Made by a program: the position numbers and the translations under genes. A DNA stretch of 5,897 nt from Lachnospiraceae bacterium (GTDB lineage Bacteria; Bacillota_A; Clostridia; Lachnospirales; Lachnospiraceae). The stretch lies in NCBI GenBank assembly GCA_017958935.1, contig JAGDBR010000295.1, positions 1 through 5,897 of the forward strand, given 5' to 3'. The stretch's first letter is position 1. The number at the start of each line of letters is the position of its first letter. Below the pieces are notes generated by a model that did no database searches, was not told the DNA's origin, and saw only the letters and a program-made list of their open reading frames with translations. Positions 1 to 5,897 of this stretch are shown here, piece after piece.

Positions 1-113
1 AAAGGAATCATTCATGCAGACTGCAGACAGATGCCCATTGTTAATCCATATTTTTTCATGAACCTAGGCCTAATGTGCACCCCTTTCTGCTTTTTCAGTG
101 AATATCGGAGGAA
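1..113. other. AT-richer flank with no supportable gene
   Basis: About 41% GC by direct count (46 of 113 bases), against roughly 60% in the genes to the right. The plus strand is open in frame 1 from the left edge to a TGA at 124-126, and the minus strand has a 15-codon ATG ORF, but neither has a recognisable product or a convincing ribosome binding site. There is a tandem 7-base repeat (TGCAGAC at 15-21 and 22-28) and an 8-base palindrome TAGGCCTA at 65-72. I see no stem followed by a T-run that would end transcription of the minus-strand lyase gene. Confidence 0.5.
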
Positions 114-1280
114 CTACCTGTCCTGATCCTCATACCCGATCGAGTAGATATTGCAGACTCCGTCCCGGTTCGAGGGATATAGGAACTGGTCACAGGACAA
201 GGAGAAGGTCGGATGGCAATGCGTCCTCTGATAGGTCCAGCTCGTGCCGTGATTGCAGAGCGTTTTGATCGTCGGATGCTGTTCGTCATGAATGTCGATC
301 AGCACGAGGTGATCCGTCTGGTCACCGACAAGGAGCGTGTTGTCGTTGTTCGCGTGGTAATGGTTGCAGTAATAGGGCATCGGGATCGTCTTCAGCACGT
401 TGCCCTTGGAATCCGCAAGCCCGACGTAGGCCGCGCTTTCGTCGACCTCGCCCTCGAAGATCTGCACGCGGTTCGAGGTGATCGTCCCGTCGTGGCCCTT
501 GCCGCGGTTGTCGAAGAAGATGTAACCGTCGCGCGTCCAGAACTCGTGGCCGACGCAGTCGTCCTTTTCCTGACGGAAGCAGGGCGTGATCTCGAGGCTC
601 GTGCAGTCGACAAGGTACATACGCTGGTTCACGAGGTTCCAGGGACCTTCGTGGCAGAAGAGCGCGACGTTCGGATCGAGCGGCGAGAACTGGAAATGGT
701 TGCACCAGCAGGAATCGCGGACGACGGTCCTGAAGCCGGAGCCGTCCAGATTCACGAGGATCACCCAGGACCGCTTGATCAGATAGAAGCTTTCCTTGAA
801 GCCGCCGTAATTGGCGGCGTTTTTGTATTTGTCGAGCCGCTCGGAGCGGATGATGCCGACGGTCTTTTTGTCCGGGCTGATAAAGGGCGACGAGATCGTC
901 GTGCCCTCCGGCGCTTCATAGATCACCGAGAGCTCGCCGGTCACGGTGTCGAGCTTTTTCAGCTGCCGGCCGACGATGTAGACGAGGATCGTGGAATCCG
1001 GGCATTTCGTGTGGTTCAGCGTCAGGATCCCGTCCGGCTCGTCGGTCATCTGCGTGATCAGGCCGGTCTCCAGGTCCATTTTGCAGAAGTTGAAGATCTC
1101 GGTCCCGGCATGCGGGCGGTTCGACATGAACCAGATCTCTTTGTCGCCGAGCGTGAAGGAATTGTCCGTAAAGTACAGGTGGTAGTTTTCGTAAGGGCCC
1201 TGCGTGAGCTGGCGGATCTCTCTGCCGGTCTCCGGGTCTTTGTACGTTTTGATCTCCGAAGGATATGTCTGTCCGATCAT
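114..1280 (-). CDS. ogl: Oligogalacturonate lyase, polysaccharide lyase family 22 (cytoplasmic)
   Basis: A complete 388-residue protein, matching the usual length of enterobacterial Ogl as I recall it. Family role: beta-elimination of di- and short oligogalacturonides, saturated or 4,5-unsaturated, giving 5-keto-4-deoxyuronate late in pectin breakdown. The fold is a seven-bladed beta-propeller, and blade-like repeats are visible (SNR at 53-55, PSNRDG at 369-374). From memory of the Yersinia PL22 structure, the Mn2+ ligands are a Gln and two His in a QxxHxH pattern plus one further His. Here Q351, H354 and H356 fit exactly, and H307 or H309 in CNHYHANND is the likely fourth. H245 in GHEFW matches the catalytic-base His. 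There is no signal peptide, so it acts in the cytosol on imported oligomers. Thirteen cysteines, including CWC at 191-193, suit an anaerobic cytoplasm. The start is supported by GGGAGG (plus-strand CCTCCC, 1287-1292) six bases upstream of the ATG. It is divergent from the MATE operon, with no other pectin gene in view. Confidence 0.9.
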   Translation of the reverse strand: MIGQTYPSEIKTYKDPETGREIRQLTQGPYENYHLYFTDNSFTLGDKEIWFMSNRPHAGTEIFNFCKMDLETGLITQMTDEPDGILTLNHTKCPDSTILVYIVGRQLKKLDTVTGELSVIYEAPEGTTISSPFISPDKKTVGIIRSERLDKYKNAANYGGFKESFYLIKRSWVILVNLDGSGFRTVVRDSCWCNHFQFSPLDPNVALFCHEGPWNLVNQRMYLVDCTSLEITPCFRQEKDDCVGHEFWTRDGYIFFDNRGKGHDGTITSNRVQIFEGEVDESAAYVGLADSKGNVLKTIPMPYYCNHYHANNDNTLLVGDQTDHLVLIDIHDEQHPTIKTLCNHGTSWTYQRTHCHPTFSLSCDQFLYPSNRDGVCNIYSIGYEDQDR

Positions 1281-1302
1281 GGGGCGCCTCCCGTCAATTT
1301 GA

Positions 1303-1315
1303 TAAGACCATCTTA
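1303..1315. repeat. Short inverted repeat over the lyase promoter -10 (possible operator)
   Basis: The sequence is TAAGA-CCA-TCTTA: 5-base arms and a 3-base spacer, 13 bases in all. It covers the candidate -10 box of the minus-strand lyase promoter and runs to its predicted transcription start, where a repressor site would be expected. The arms are short enough to arise by chance. It does not resemble the KdgR consensus known for pectin genes in enterobacteria. The operator role is inference from position only. Confidence 0.25.
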
Positions 1316-1338
1316 CCGAATCGCGGGGTGAAAATCAA
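1310..1338 (-). promoter_or_regulatory. Candidate sigma-70/A promoter for the oligogalacturonate lyase gene
   Basis: On the minus strand the -35 box is TTGATT (1333-1338, 4 of 6 to consensus) and the -10 box is TAAGAT (1310-1315, 4 of 6), with an ideal 17-base spacer. Transcription would start near 1303, giving a leader of about 20 bases that contains the GGGAGG ribosome binding site at 1287-1292. The individual boxes are moderate matches, which suits a regulated catabolic gene. Spacing and position are the main support. Confidence 0.5.
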
Positions 1339-1351
1339 GAGGCGCGCGCTG

Positions 1352-1381
1352 TTGCCAAGACAACGCTTCCCATGATATAAT
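1352..1381 (+). promoter_or_regulatory. Strong extended -10 promoter for the MATE-U32-M16C operon
   Basis: The -35 box TTGCCA (1352-1357, 5 of 6) is separated by 18 bases from a perfect TATAAT (1376-1381). The -10 is preceded by TGA at 1373-1375, the TGn extended -10 element. The predicted start of transcription is near 1388. This leaves about 80 bases of leader before the MATE start codon at 1470 and makes an ATG at 1392 unlikely as the translation start. Its -35 box lies about 14 bases from the -35 box of the divergent lyase promoter, so the two promoters are back to back. No other good plus-strand promoter is evident before the downstream genes. Confidence 0.75.
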
Positions 1382-1400
1382 AAAACCGATTATGGACATG

Positions 1401-1427
1401 CGGACAGGCCCGTTCCCGGGCCGTCCG
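1401..1427 (+). promoter_or_regulatory. GC-rich hairpin in the 5' leader of the MATE operon
   Basis: CGGAC (1401-1405) pairs with GTCCG (1423-1427) and GGCCCG (1407-1412) pairs with CGGGCC (1417-1422). The result is an 11-bp stem, every pair but one being G-C, with one bulged A (1406) and a TTCC loop. It begins about 13 bases after the predicted transcription start and ends 32 bases before the GGAGG site at 1460. No T-run follows, so it is not by itself an intrinsic terminator. It could stabilise the 5' end of the mRNA, belong to a larger regulatory fold, or be a protein site on DNA. It matches no riboswitch class that I recognise. Confidence 0.5.
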
Positions 1428-1459
1428 GGGGAAGGCAGCGCGCGGGCACATCAGGATGC

Positions 1460-1464
1460 GGAGG
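1460..1464 (+). promoter_or_regulatory. Shine-Dalgarno site that sets the MATE start at 1470
   Basis: GGAGG lies 5 bases upstream of the ATG at 1470. The in-frame upstream ATG codons at 1392 and 1398 have no purine-rich site in front of them. They would sit within about 10 bases of the predicted transcription start and would add a low-complexity Gly/Arg/Pro segment foreign to the family. The 1470 start is therefore preferred over the longest reading frame. Confidence 0.85.
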
Positions 1465-1469
1465 ATCAA

Positions 1470-2960
1470 ATGCCGAAATACGATACGGCCGGGAAAACAC
1501 CGGAGGAACTGAAAGCCGCCAAATTCACGAAAATGACGACGCAGCCGGTGCAGAAGCTCGTGATCGAGCTGGCGGTCCCGACGATCATTTCGATGCTCGT
1601 GACGGCCTTCTACAATATCGCCGACACGTTCTTCGTCGGACGGGTCGGGACGGCCGCGACCGCGGGCGTCGGCCTGATCTTCCCGGTCATGACGATCATC
1701 CAGGCCTTCGGCTTCTTCTTCGGGCAGGGCTCCGGGAACTACATTTCCCGCGCGCTCGGCGCGAAGCAGGAGAAGGAAGCGGAGGAGATGGCCGCGACTG
1801 GGAACATCCTGGCCTTCCTGTTCGGCGCGCTGATCCTGACGCTCGGCACGTTGTTCACGGCTCCGGTGCTGCACGTCCTCGGCGCGCGCGAAGGCGCGGT
1901 CACGGACCAGACCATCCGGTACGCGTCGGACTATTTCCGCATCATCCTGATCGGCGCGCCGTTCATGTGCATGTCGTGCGTGCTGAACAATCAGTTGAGG
2001 TTCCAGGGCAATGCGTTCTTCTCGATGATCGGCCTCGTCTCGGGCGCGGTCTTGAACTGCGGCCTGGACCCGCTGTTCATCTTCGTGTTCAAAATGGAGG
2101 TCGCGGGCGCGGCGACGGCGACGGTCATTTCGCAGTTCACGAGCTGCGTGATCCTTTATGTCGGGACGCTTCGGTCGGACAGCCTGAAGATCCGTCTCAG
2201 GCATTTCCGGCCGACGCTGAAGAACCTGAAGAACATCGCGGTCGGCGGAACGCCTTCGCTGTTCCGCCAGAGCCTGCAGTCCGTCGCGACGCTGTGCCTG
2301 AATACCGCGGCGGGGGCCGCGGTGGCGGAATCCCAGTCGGACGCGGCGATCGCGGCGTTCTCGGTCGTGTCGAAGATCATGGCCTTCGCGTTCTCGGCGC
2401 TCTTGGGCTTCGGCCAGGGCTTCCAGCCGATCTGCGGCTTCAACTACGGCGCGAAGAAGTATGACCGCGTGAAGCGCGCTTACGTCTTCTGCCTGAAGGT
2501 CGGCCTGATCGCGCTGTTCATCGAGTCGTGCCTCGCGTTCGCGTTTGCGCCGCAGCTCGTCGCGATCTTCCGCGACGATCCGGACGTCATCCGCTACGGT
2601 GCGGTCGCGATGCGCTGCCAGGCCTGCACGCTGACGCTGATGGCGGTCGTCACGATGACGAACATGCTGTATCAGAACATCGGCCGCGTCGTCGGCGCGA
2701 CGCTCCTGGCCGTCGCGCGCCAGGGCCTGATGTTCATCCCGGTCGTCCTGGTGCTCCCGTCGCTGTTTGAGGAGCATATCCGGGGCGTGTATCTTGCGCA
2801 GCCCGTCGCGGACGTGTTCGCGTTCTGTCTGGCGCTGCCGCTGGCGATCCTGATGTACCGGGAGCTGACGCGGAAAGAGAAAGAAGCGGCTCTGACGGAC
2901 GGGACCGGCGCCGAAGTGAAAACGGTCCCCGCAGAGGGTCATGTGACGGAAAAGGAATAA
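1470..2960 (+). CDS. MATE family efflux transporter, MepA-like
   Basis: A 496-residue inner-membrane antiporter of the multidrug and toxic compound extrusion family. Members export cationic drugs or metabolites in exchange for Na+ or H+; the substrate cannot be read here. About 12 membrane helices are visible as two six-helix halves, roughly residues 30-234 and 255-464. Typical MATE stretches are AVPTIISMLVTAFYNIADTFFVG (35-57), GQGSGNYISRALG (85-97), LRFQGN (176-181), GLDPLFIF (198-205), VAGAATATVISQ (211-222), and GQGFQPICGFNYGAKKYDRV (315-334) in the second half. GSGNYISR together with GFQPICGFNYGA points to the MepA-like branch common in anaerobic Bacillota. A charged cytosolic tail follows residue 464. 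Length is slightly above the usual 440-470 because of the N-terminal 25 residues and this tail. It is the first gene of the operon, behind a strong promoter and leader hairpin, and its stop lies 4 bases before the next ATG. Family assignment is secure; drug export as the physiological role is not. Confidence 0.92.
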   Translation: MPKYDTAGKTPEELKAAKFTKMTTQPVQKLVIELAVPTIISMLVTAFYNIADTFFVGRVGTAATAGVGLIFPVMTIIQAFGFFFGQGSGNYISRALGAKQEKEAEEMAATGNILAFLFGALILTLGTLFTAPVLHVLGAREGAVTDQTIRYASDYFRIILIGAPFMCMSCVLNNQLRFQGNAFFSMIGLVSGAVLNCGLDPLFIFVFKMEVAGAATATVISQFTSCVILYVGTLRSDSLKIRLRHFRPTLKNLKNIAVGGTPSLFRQSLQSVATLCLNTAAGAAVAESQSDAAIAAFSVVSKIMAFAFSALLGFGQGFQPICGFNYGAKKYDRVKRAYVFCLKVGLIALFIESCLAFAFAPQLVAIFRDDPDVIRYGAVAMRCQACTLTLMAVVTMTNMLYQNIGRVVGATLLAVARQGLMFIPVVLVLPSLFEEHIRGVYLAQPVADVFAFCLALPLAILMYRELTRKEKEAALTDGTGAEVKTVPAEGHVTEKE

Positions 2961-2964
2961 GACG

Positions 2965-4188
2965 ATGAAGATCCCCGAACTGCTGGTTCCCGCGAACAAT
3001 CTGGAAGTCCTGAAGGTGGCCGTGCTCTACGGCGCGGACGCCGTCTACATCGGCGGCGAAGCCTTCGGCCTGCGTGCAGGCGCGAAAAACGCCACTTTGG
3101 ACGAGCTGAAGGAAGGGGTGGCATTTGCCCACGCCCGCCGCGTCAAAGTCTATATAACAGCCAATATTCTCGCTCACAACGCCGATCTTGAAGGCATCCG
3201 GGCGTACTTCCACGACTTGAAGGAAGTGAAGCCGGACGCGCTGATCATTTCGGACCCGGGCGTCTTCTCGATCGCGAAGCAGGTCTGCCCGGAGATCGAG
3301 ATCCACGTCTCGACGCAGGCGAACAATACGAATTACGAAACTTATCTTTTCTGGTGGCAGGCCGGCGCGAAGCGCGTCGTCGCCGCCAGGGAGCTTTCAT
3401 TGGAGGAACTCGCCGGGATCCGGCGGCAGGTGCCCGAGGAACTGGAGATCGAAGCCTTCGTGCACGGCGCGATGTGCGTCAGTTATTCCGGACGGTGCCT
3501 TCTGTCGAACTTCCTCGCGGGGCGCGACGCGAACCGCGGCGAGTGCACGCATCCCTGCCGCTGGAAATACGCGGTCACGGAGGAGACGCGGCCGGGCGAA
3601 TATTTCCCGGTCGAAGAGAACGAACGCGGGACCTTCATTTTCAACTCGAAGGACCTGTGCATGATCGACCGGCTGCCGGATCTTCTGAAGACCGGCGTGG
3701 ACAGCCTGAAGATCGAAGGGCGCATGAAGACCGCACTCTACGTCGCGACGGTGACGCGGGCGTACCGGCTCGCGCTGGACGCGCTCGCGGAAGGAGAGGA
3801 CGTGTACGAAGCGCACCGTGAATGGTACCGCGCGGAGGTCGGCAAGTGCACCCACCGCCCGTACTCGACGGGCTTCTTCTACGGGAAGCCGACGGAGAAC
3901 GACCAGATCTACGATTCCGCGTCCTATGTGACCGGCGCCGTCTACATCGGCATGTCGGAGGGCTTCGACGACGACGGCCTGATCAAAATGACGCAGAAGA
4001 ACAAATTCGCCGTCGGCGACAGACTCACGATCCTCGCCCACGACGGGCGGAACGTGGAGACCGAAGTCCTGGAGATCCGGGATGACGACGGAAACGGACA
4101 GCAGAGCGCGCCGCACGCGAAACAGTCCCTGCACGTGCGCTTCTCCATTACACCCGACATGTACGATATCCTGAGAAAAGAGGCATAG
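2965..4188 (+). CDS. trhP: U32 family protein, TrhP2/YrrO-like tRNA U34 hydroxylation protein
   Basis: A complete 407-residue cytosolic protein of the peptidase U32 family, close in length to Bacillus YrrO (TrhP2). These proteins are historically annotated as collagenase-like proteases, but the TrhP branch is required for 5-hydroxyuridine at tRNA wobble position 34. The signature EAFVHGAMCVSYSGRC spans 163-178. C171, C178, C194 and C232 follow the spacing of the four [4Fe-4S] ligands reported for the relative UbiU, as I recall, so an Fe-S cluster is likely. C198, in GECTHPCRW, is a fifth nearby cysteine. The N-terminal part is the U32 barrel (to about residue 310). The C-terminal domain (about 320-405) carries KNKFAVGD (345-352) and a DMYDILRKE end, as in TrhP-type U32_C domains. 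Ribosome binding site AAGGA (2952-2956) lies inside the end of the MATE gene, 8 bases before the ATG, which suggests translational coupling. No TrhP1 (YrrN) partner or TrmR-type methyltransferase is next to it. RlhA-type rRNA hydroxylation is a less likely alternative because of length and the C-terminal domain. Confidence 0.85.
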   Translation: MKIPELLVPANNLEVLKVAVLYGADAVYIGGEAFGLRAGAKNATLDELKEGVAFAHARRVKVYITANILAHNADLEGIRAYFHDLKEVKPDALIISDPGVFSIAKQVCPEIEIHVSTQANNTNYETYLFWWQAGAKRVVAARELSLEELAGIRRQVPEELEIEAFVHGAMCVSYSGRCLLSNFLAGRDANRGECTHPCRWKYAVTEETRPGEYFPVEENERGTFIFNSKDLCMIDRLPDLLKTGVDSLKIEGRMKTALYVATVTRAYRLALDALAEGEDVYEAHREWYRAEVGKCTHRPYSTGFFYGKPTENDQIYDSASYVTGAVYIGMSEGFDDDGLIKMTQKNKFAVGDRLTILAHDGRNVETEVLEIRDDDGNGQQSAPHAKQSLHVRFSITPDMYDILRKEA

Positions 4189-4191
4189 AAC

Positions 4192-5897
4192 ATGAACATC
4201 CCGAAGACTTACGAACTGCTGAAAGAACAGGACCTTCCCGAGATCGGGGGGCACGGATGCATCCTGCGGCATGTGCGATCCGGCGCGCGCCTGTTCCTGA
4301 TCGAATCGGACGACGAGAACAAGGCGTTCTCGATCGGCTTCCGGACGACGCCGGAGAACGACACGGGCGTCCCGCACATCCTGGAGCATTCGGTGCTCTG
4401 CGGCTCCGAGAAATATCCGGTCGAGGACCCCTTCGTCGAGCTGATGAAGGGTTCGCTGAACACGTTCCTGAACGCGATCACGTTCCCGGACAAGACGGTC
4501 TATCCGGTCGCCTCCTGCAACGATCAGGACTTCAAGAACCTGATGGGCGTCTACATGGACGCGGTCCTGCACCCGAACATCTACACGAACGAGAAGATCT
4601 TCCGGCAGGAGGGCTGGCACTACGAGCTGGAGAGCCCTGAGAGCGAGCTGAAGATCAACGGCGTCGTCTACAACGAGATGCGCGGCGCCTATTCGGATCC
4701 GGACGAGATCGTCTACGACGCGATGACGCACAGCCTGTTCCCGGGCCTGACGTACGCACGCGATTCCGGCGGCAACCCGGAGCACATCCCGGAGCTGACG
4801 TACGAAGACTTCCTCGCGTTCCACAAACGCTACTACCATCCGTCGAATTCCTACATCTATCTGTACGGGAACATGGACATGGAAGAGCGGCTGCAGTGGC
4901 TCGACGAAGCCTATTTAAGCCGGTACGGCGCGATCGACCCGAAGACGGACATCCCGGAAGAAGCGGCGTTCGAAGCGCCCGTGCACGTCAAGGCCGCGTA
5001 CTCGATCTCCGAGGGGGACCCGGAGGATCATTTCTATGCGCTCGGCAAGGTCGTCGGCGAGCTGTACGACCCGGTGAAGTCGCTGGCGTTCGAAGTCTTG
5101 AGCTACGCGCTGCTGAACGCACCGGGCGCACCGGTGCGCCAGGCTCTGCTGGACGCCGGTCTCGGGACCGACATCTACGGCGGCTATGAGTCGGGCTACC
5201 GGCAGCCGCTGTTCGACATCGTCGCGAAGGGCGGCCCTGCCGGAAAGGAAGAAGAATTCGCGGCGGTCATCGACCGCGCGCTCAGAGACGAGATCGCGGC
5301 GGGCTTCTCGAAGAAGACGCTGCTCGCCGGCATCAACAACATCGAATTCTCGCTGCGCGAGGCGGATTACGGCCGCATGCCGAAGGGCCTGGTCTACGGG
5401 CTGACCGCGATGGGCACCTGGCTGCACGACGATCTTTCGCCGATGCAGAACCTCGCGTTCGACGCCCCGTTCGAAGCGCTGAAGGCGCATGTCGGAACGG
5501 ACTGGTTCGAGCGGCTGGCGGAAACGTATCTGCTGAACAACCCGCACGCGTCGTACGTGTCGGTCTCCCCGGAGGCGGGACTGAACGAAGCGCGCGACGA
5601 AGCGCTGAAAGAGAAACTGGCGGCCTACAAGGCTTCCCTGTCCGCCGAAGCGATCGGAAAGATCGTGGAGGATACGAAGGCGCTGAAGATCTATCAGGAA
5701 ACGCAGGATACGCAGGAAGCCCTGCGCACGGTCCCGATGCTCTCGATCGCGGACATCGACAAAAAAGCCCAGAAAGCCGTGAACGATCTGCGGACGTACG
5801 GCGGCACGCCGGTCGTATTCCATGACCTCGTGACGTCCGGCATCGGATACGCGGACATCCGCTTCCCGCTGGGAGACATTGCGACGGAAGACCTGAA
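4192..5897 (+). CDS. M16C insulinase family metallopeptidase (presequence protease/Cym1-like), 3' end beyond window
   Basis: An ATG-started frame is open to the window edge, giving 568 residues of a family that usually has about 970. Members are zinc peptidases that enclose and degrade unfolded peptides in a two-half chamber; no signal peptide is visible, so a cytosolic site is likely. The inverted zinc motif HILEH is at 62-66 (ligands H62 and H66, catalytic base E65). The distal zinc ligand is E162 in GVVYNEMRG (157-165), 97 residues after E65, nearly the spacing I recall for human PreP. FHKRYYHPSNSYIYLYGN (210-227) is typical of the N-terminal M16 domain, and APVRQALLDAGLG (313-325) of the next. 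Residues from about 455 (SVSPEAGLNEA) through PMLSIADID (515-523) fit the helical M16C-associated linker. The C-terminal half with the substrate-binding Arg/Tyr pair lies outside the window. Ribosome binding site AAGAGG (4178-4183) lies within the end of trhP, 8 bases before the ATG, and the gap between genes is 3 bases. Confidence 0.93.
   Translation, partial: MNIPKTYELLKEQDLPEIGGHGCILRHVRSGARLFLIESDDENKAFSIGFRTTPENDTGVPHILEHSVLCGSEKYPVEDPFVELMKGSLNTFLNAITFPDKTVYPVASCNDQDFKNLMGVYMDAVLHPNIYTNEKIFRQEGWHYELESPESELKINGVVYNEMRGAYSDPDEIVYDAMTHSLFPGLTYARDSGGNPEHIPELTYEDFLAFHKRYYHPSNSYIYLYGNMDMEERLQWLDEAYLSRYGAIDPKTDIPEEAAFEAPVHVKAAYSISEGDPEDHFYALGKVVGELYDPVKSLAFEVLSYALLNAPGAPVRQALLDAGLGTDIYGGYESGYRQPLFDIVAKGGPAGKEEEFAAVIDRALRDEIAAGFSKKTLLAGINNIEFSLREADYGRMPKGLVYGLTAMGTWLHDDLSPMQNLAFDAPFEALKAHVGTDWFERLAETYLLNNPHASYVSVSPEAGLNEARDEALKEKLAAYKASLSAEAIGKIVEDTKALKIYQETQDTQEALRTVPMLSIADIDKKAQKAVNDLRTYGGTPVVFHDLVTSGIGYADIRFPLGDIATEDL

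Noticed and set aside
1..126. Possible C-terminal end of a plus-strand gene entering from the left edge
   Set aside because: Only 41 codons are open, the product is unrecognised, and it would overlap the end of the convergent lyase gene by 13 bases. This is too little to support a call.
213..1331. 372-codon plus-strand frame opposite the lyase gene
   Set aside because: Composition is dominated by Val, Arg, Ala, Asp and Glu with no family resemblance. The minus-strand frame carries all the PL22 catalytic motifs.
1392..1469. N-terminal extension of the MATE protein from ATG at 1392
   Set aside because: No ribosome binding site, a start within a few bases of the predicted transcription start, and a non-family sequence overlapping the leader hairpin. 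The ATG at 1470 has GGAGG at ideal spacing.
1456..1512. Short leader-peptide-like ORF overlapping the MATE start
   Set aside because: Its ATG at 1456 has no proper ribosome binding site, and the 18-residue Arg-rich product is out of frame with the real gene. It looks incidental.
2304..2323. 7-base inverted repeat (ACCGCGG ... CCGCGGT) within the MATE gene
   Set aside because: It encodes an Ala-rich segment (TAAGAAV) with GCG/GCC codons, and such repeats are expected from GC-rich alanine runs. No T-run follows that would suggest a terminator.
1335..2999. 554-codon open frame on the minus strand opposite the MATE gene
   Set aside because: Its translation is rich in Arg, Asp, Glu, Gln and His with no domain signal, typical of the complement of a GC-rich gene. 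The plus-strand frame has clear MATE motifs.
3123..3180. AT-rich patch with TATATAA inside trhP, as a possible internal promoter
   Set aside because: The nearest -35-like TTGCCC is about 20 bases away, outside good spacing, and the patch encodes the conserved segment VYITANILAHN, which explains its codons.
3397..4839. 480-codon open frame on the minus strand opposite trhP and the M16C gene
   Set aside because: It crosses two well-supported plus-strand genes, has low-complexity Val/Arg/Asp/Leu composition and no recognisable motif. It reflects third-position GC bias.

Overview
The window reads as bacterial chromosome from a GC-rich (about 60% by eye), probably anaerobic member of the Bacillota (Clostridia-like). 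The evidence is indirect: strong purine-rich Shine-Dalgarno sites, sigma-70/sigma-A type promoter boxes, a MepA-like MATE exporter, a U32 protein of the Bacillus YrrO (TrhP2) type, a Cym1/PreP-type M16C peptidase, and a cysteine-rich cytosolic pectin enzyme. No rRNA, tRNA or mobile gene is present to fix the taxonomy, so a gut or rumen origin is a guess.

Layout: positions 1-113 are an AT-richer (about 41% GC) stretch with no supportable gene. Positions 114-1280 (minus strand) hold a complete oligogalacturonate lyase of family PL22. Positions 1281-1469 are a divergent intergenic region. It has a candidate promoter for the lyase on the minus strand, a much stronger extended -10 promoter on the plus strand, and a GC-rich hairpin in the plus-strand leader. 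From 1470 to the right edge runs a tightly packed plus-strand operon: a MATE-family exporter (1470-2960), a U32-family tRNA U34 hydroxylation protein (2965-4188), and the N-terminal 568 residues of an M16C presequence-protease-like metallopeptidase (4192 to the window end, incomplete). The intergenic gaps in the operon are only 4 and 3 bases, and each downstream ribosome binding site lies inside or across the end of the preceding gene. No stretch over 300 bases lacks a gene, and I found no terminator.

How the genes work together: the lyase would act in the cytoplasm on short unsaturated galacturonides imported by transporters not in this window, feeding the 5-keto-4-deoxyuronate branch of pectin catabolism. 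It is transcribed away from the operon and need not be functionally related to it. The operon joins a membrane exporter, a tRNA wobble-base modification protein and a peptide-degrading chamber protease. They share a transcript by layout, but no common pathway is evident. All four protein families are known. I did not find a previously undescribed system; the most interesting points are the regulatory architecture of 1281-1469 and the unexplained gene content of the operon.
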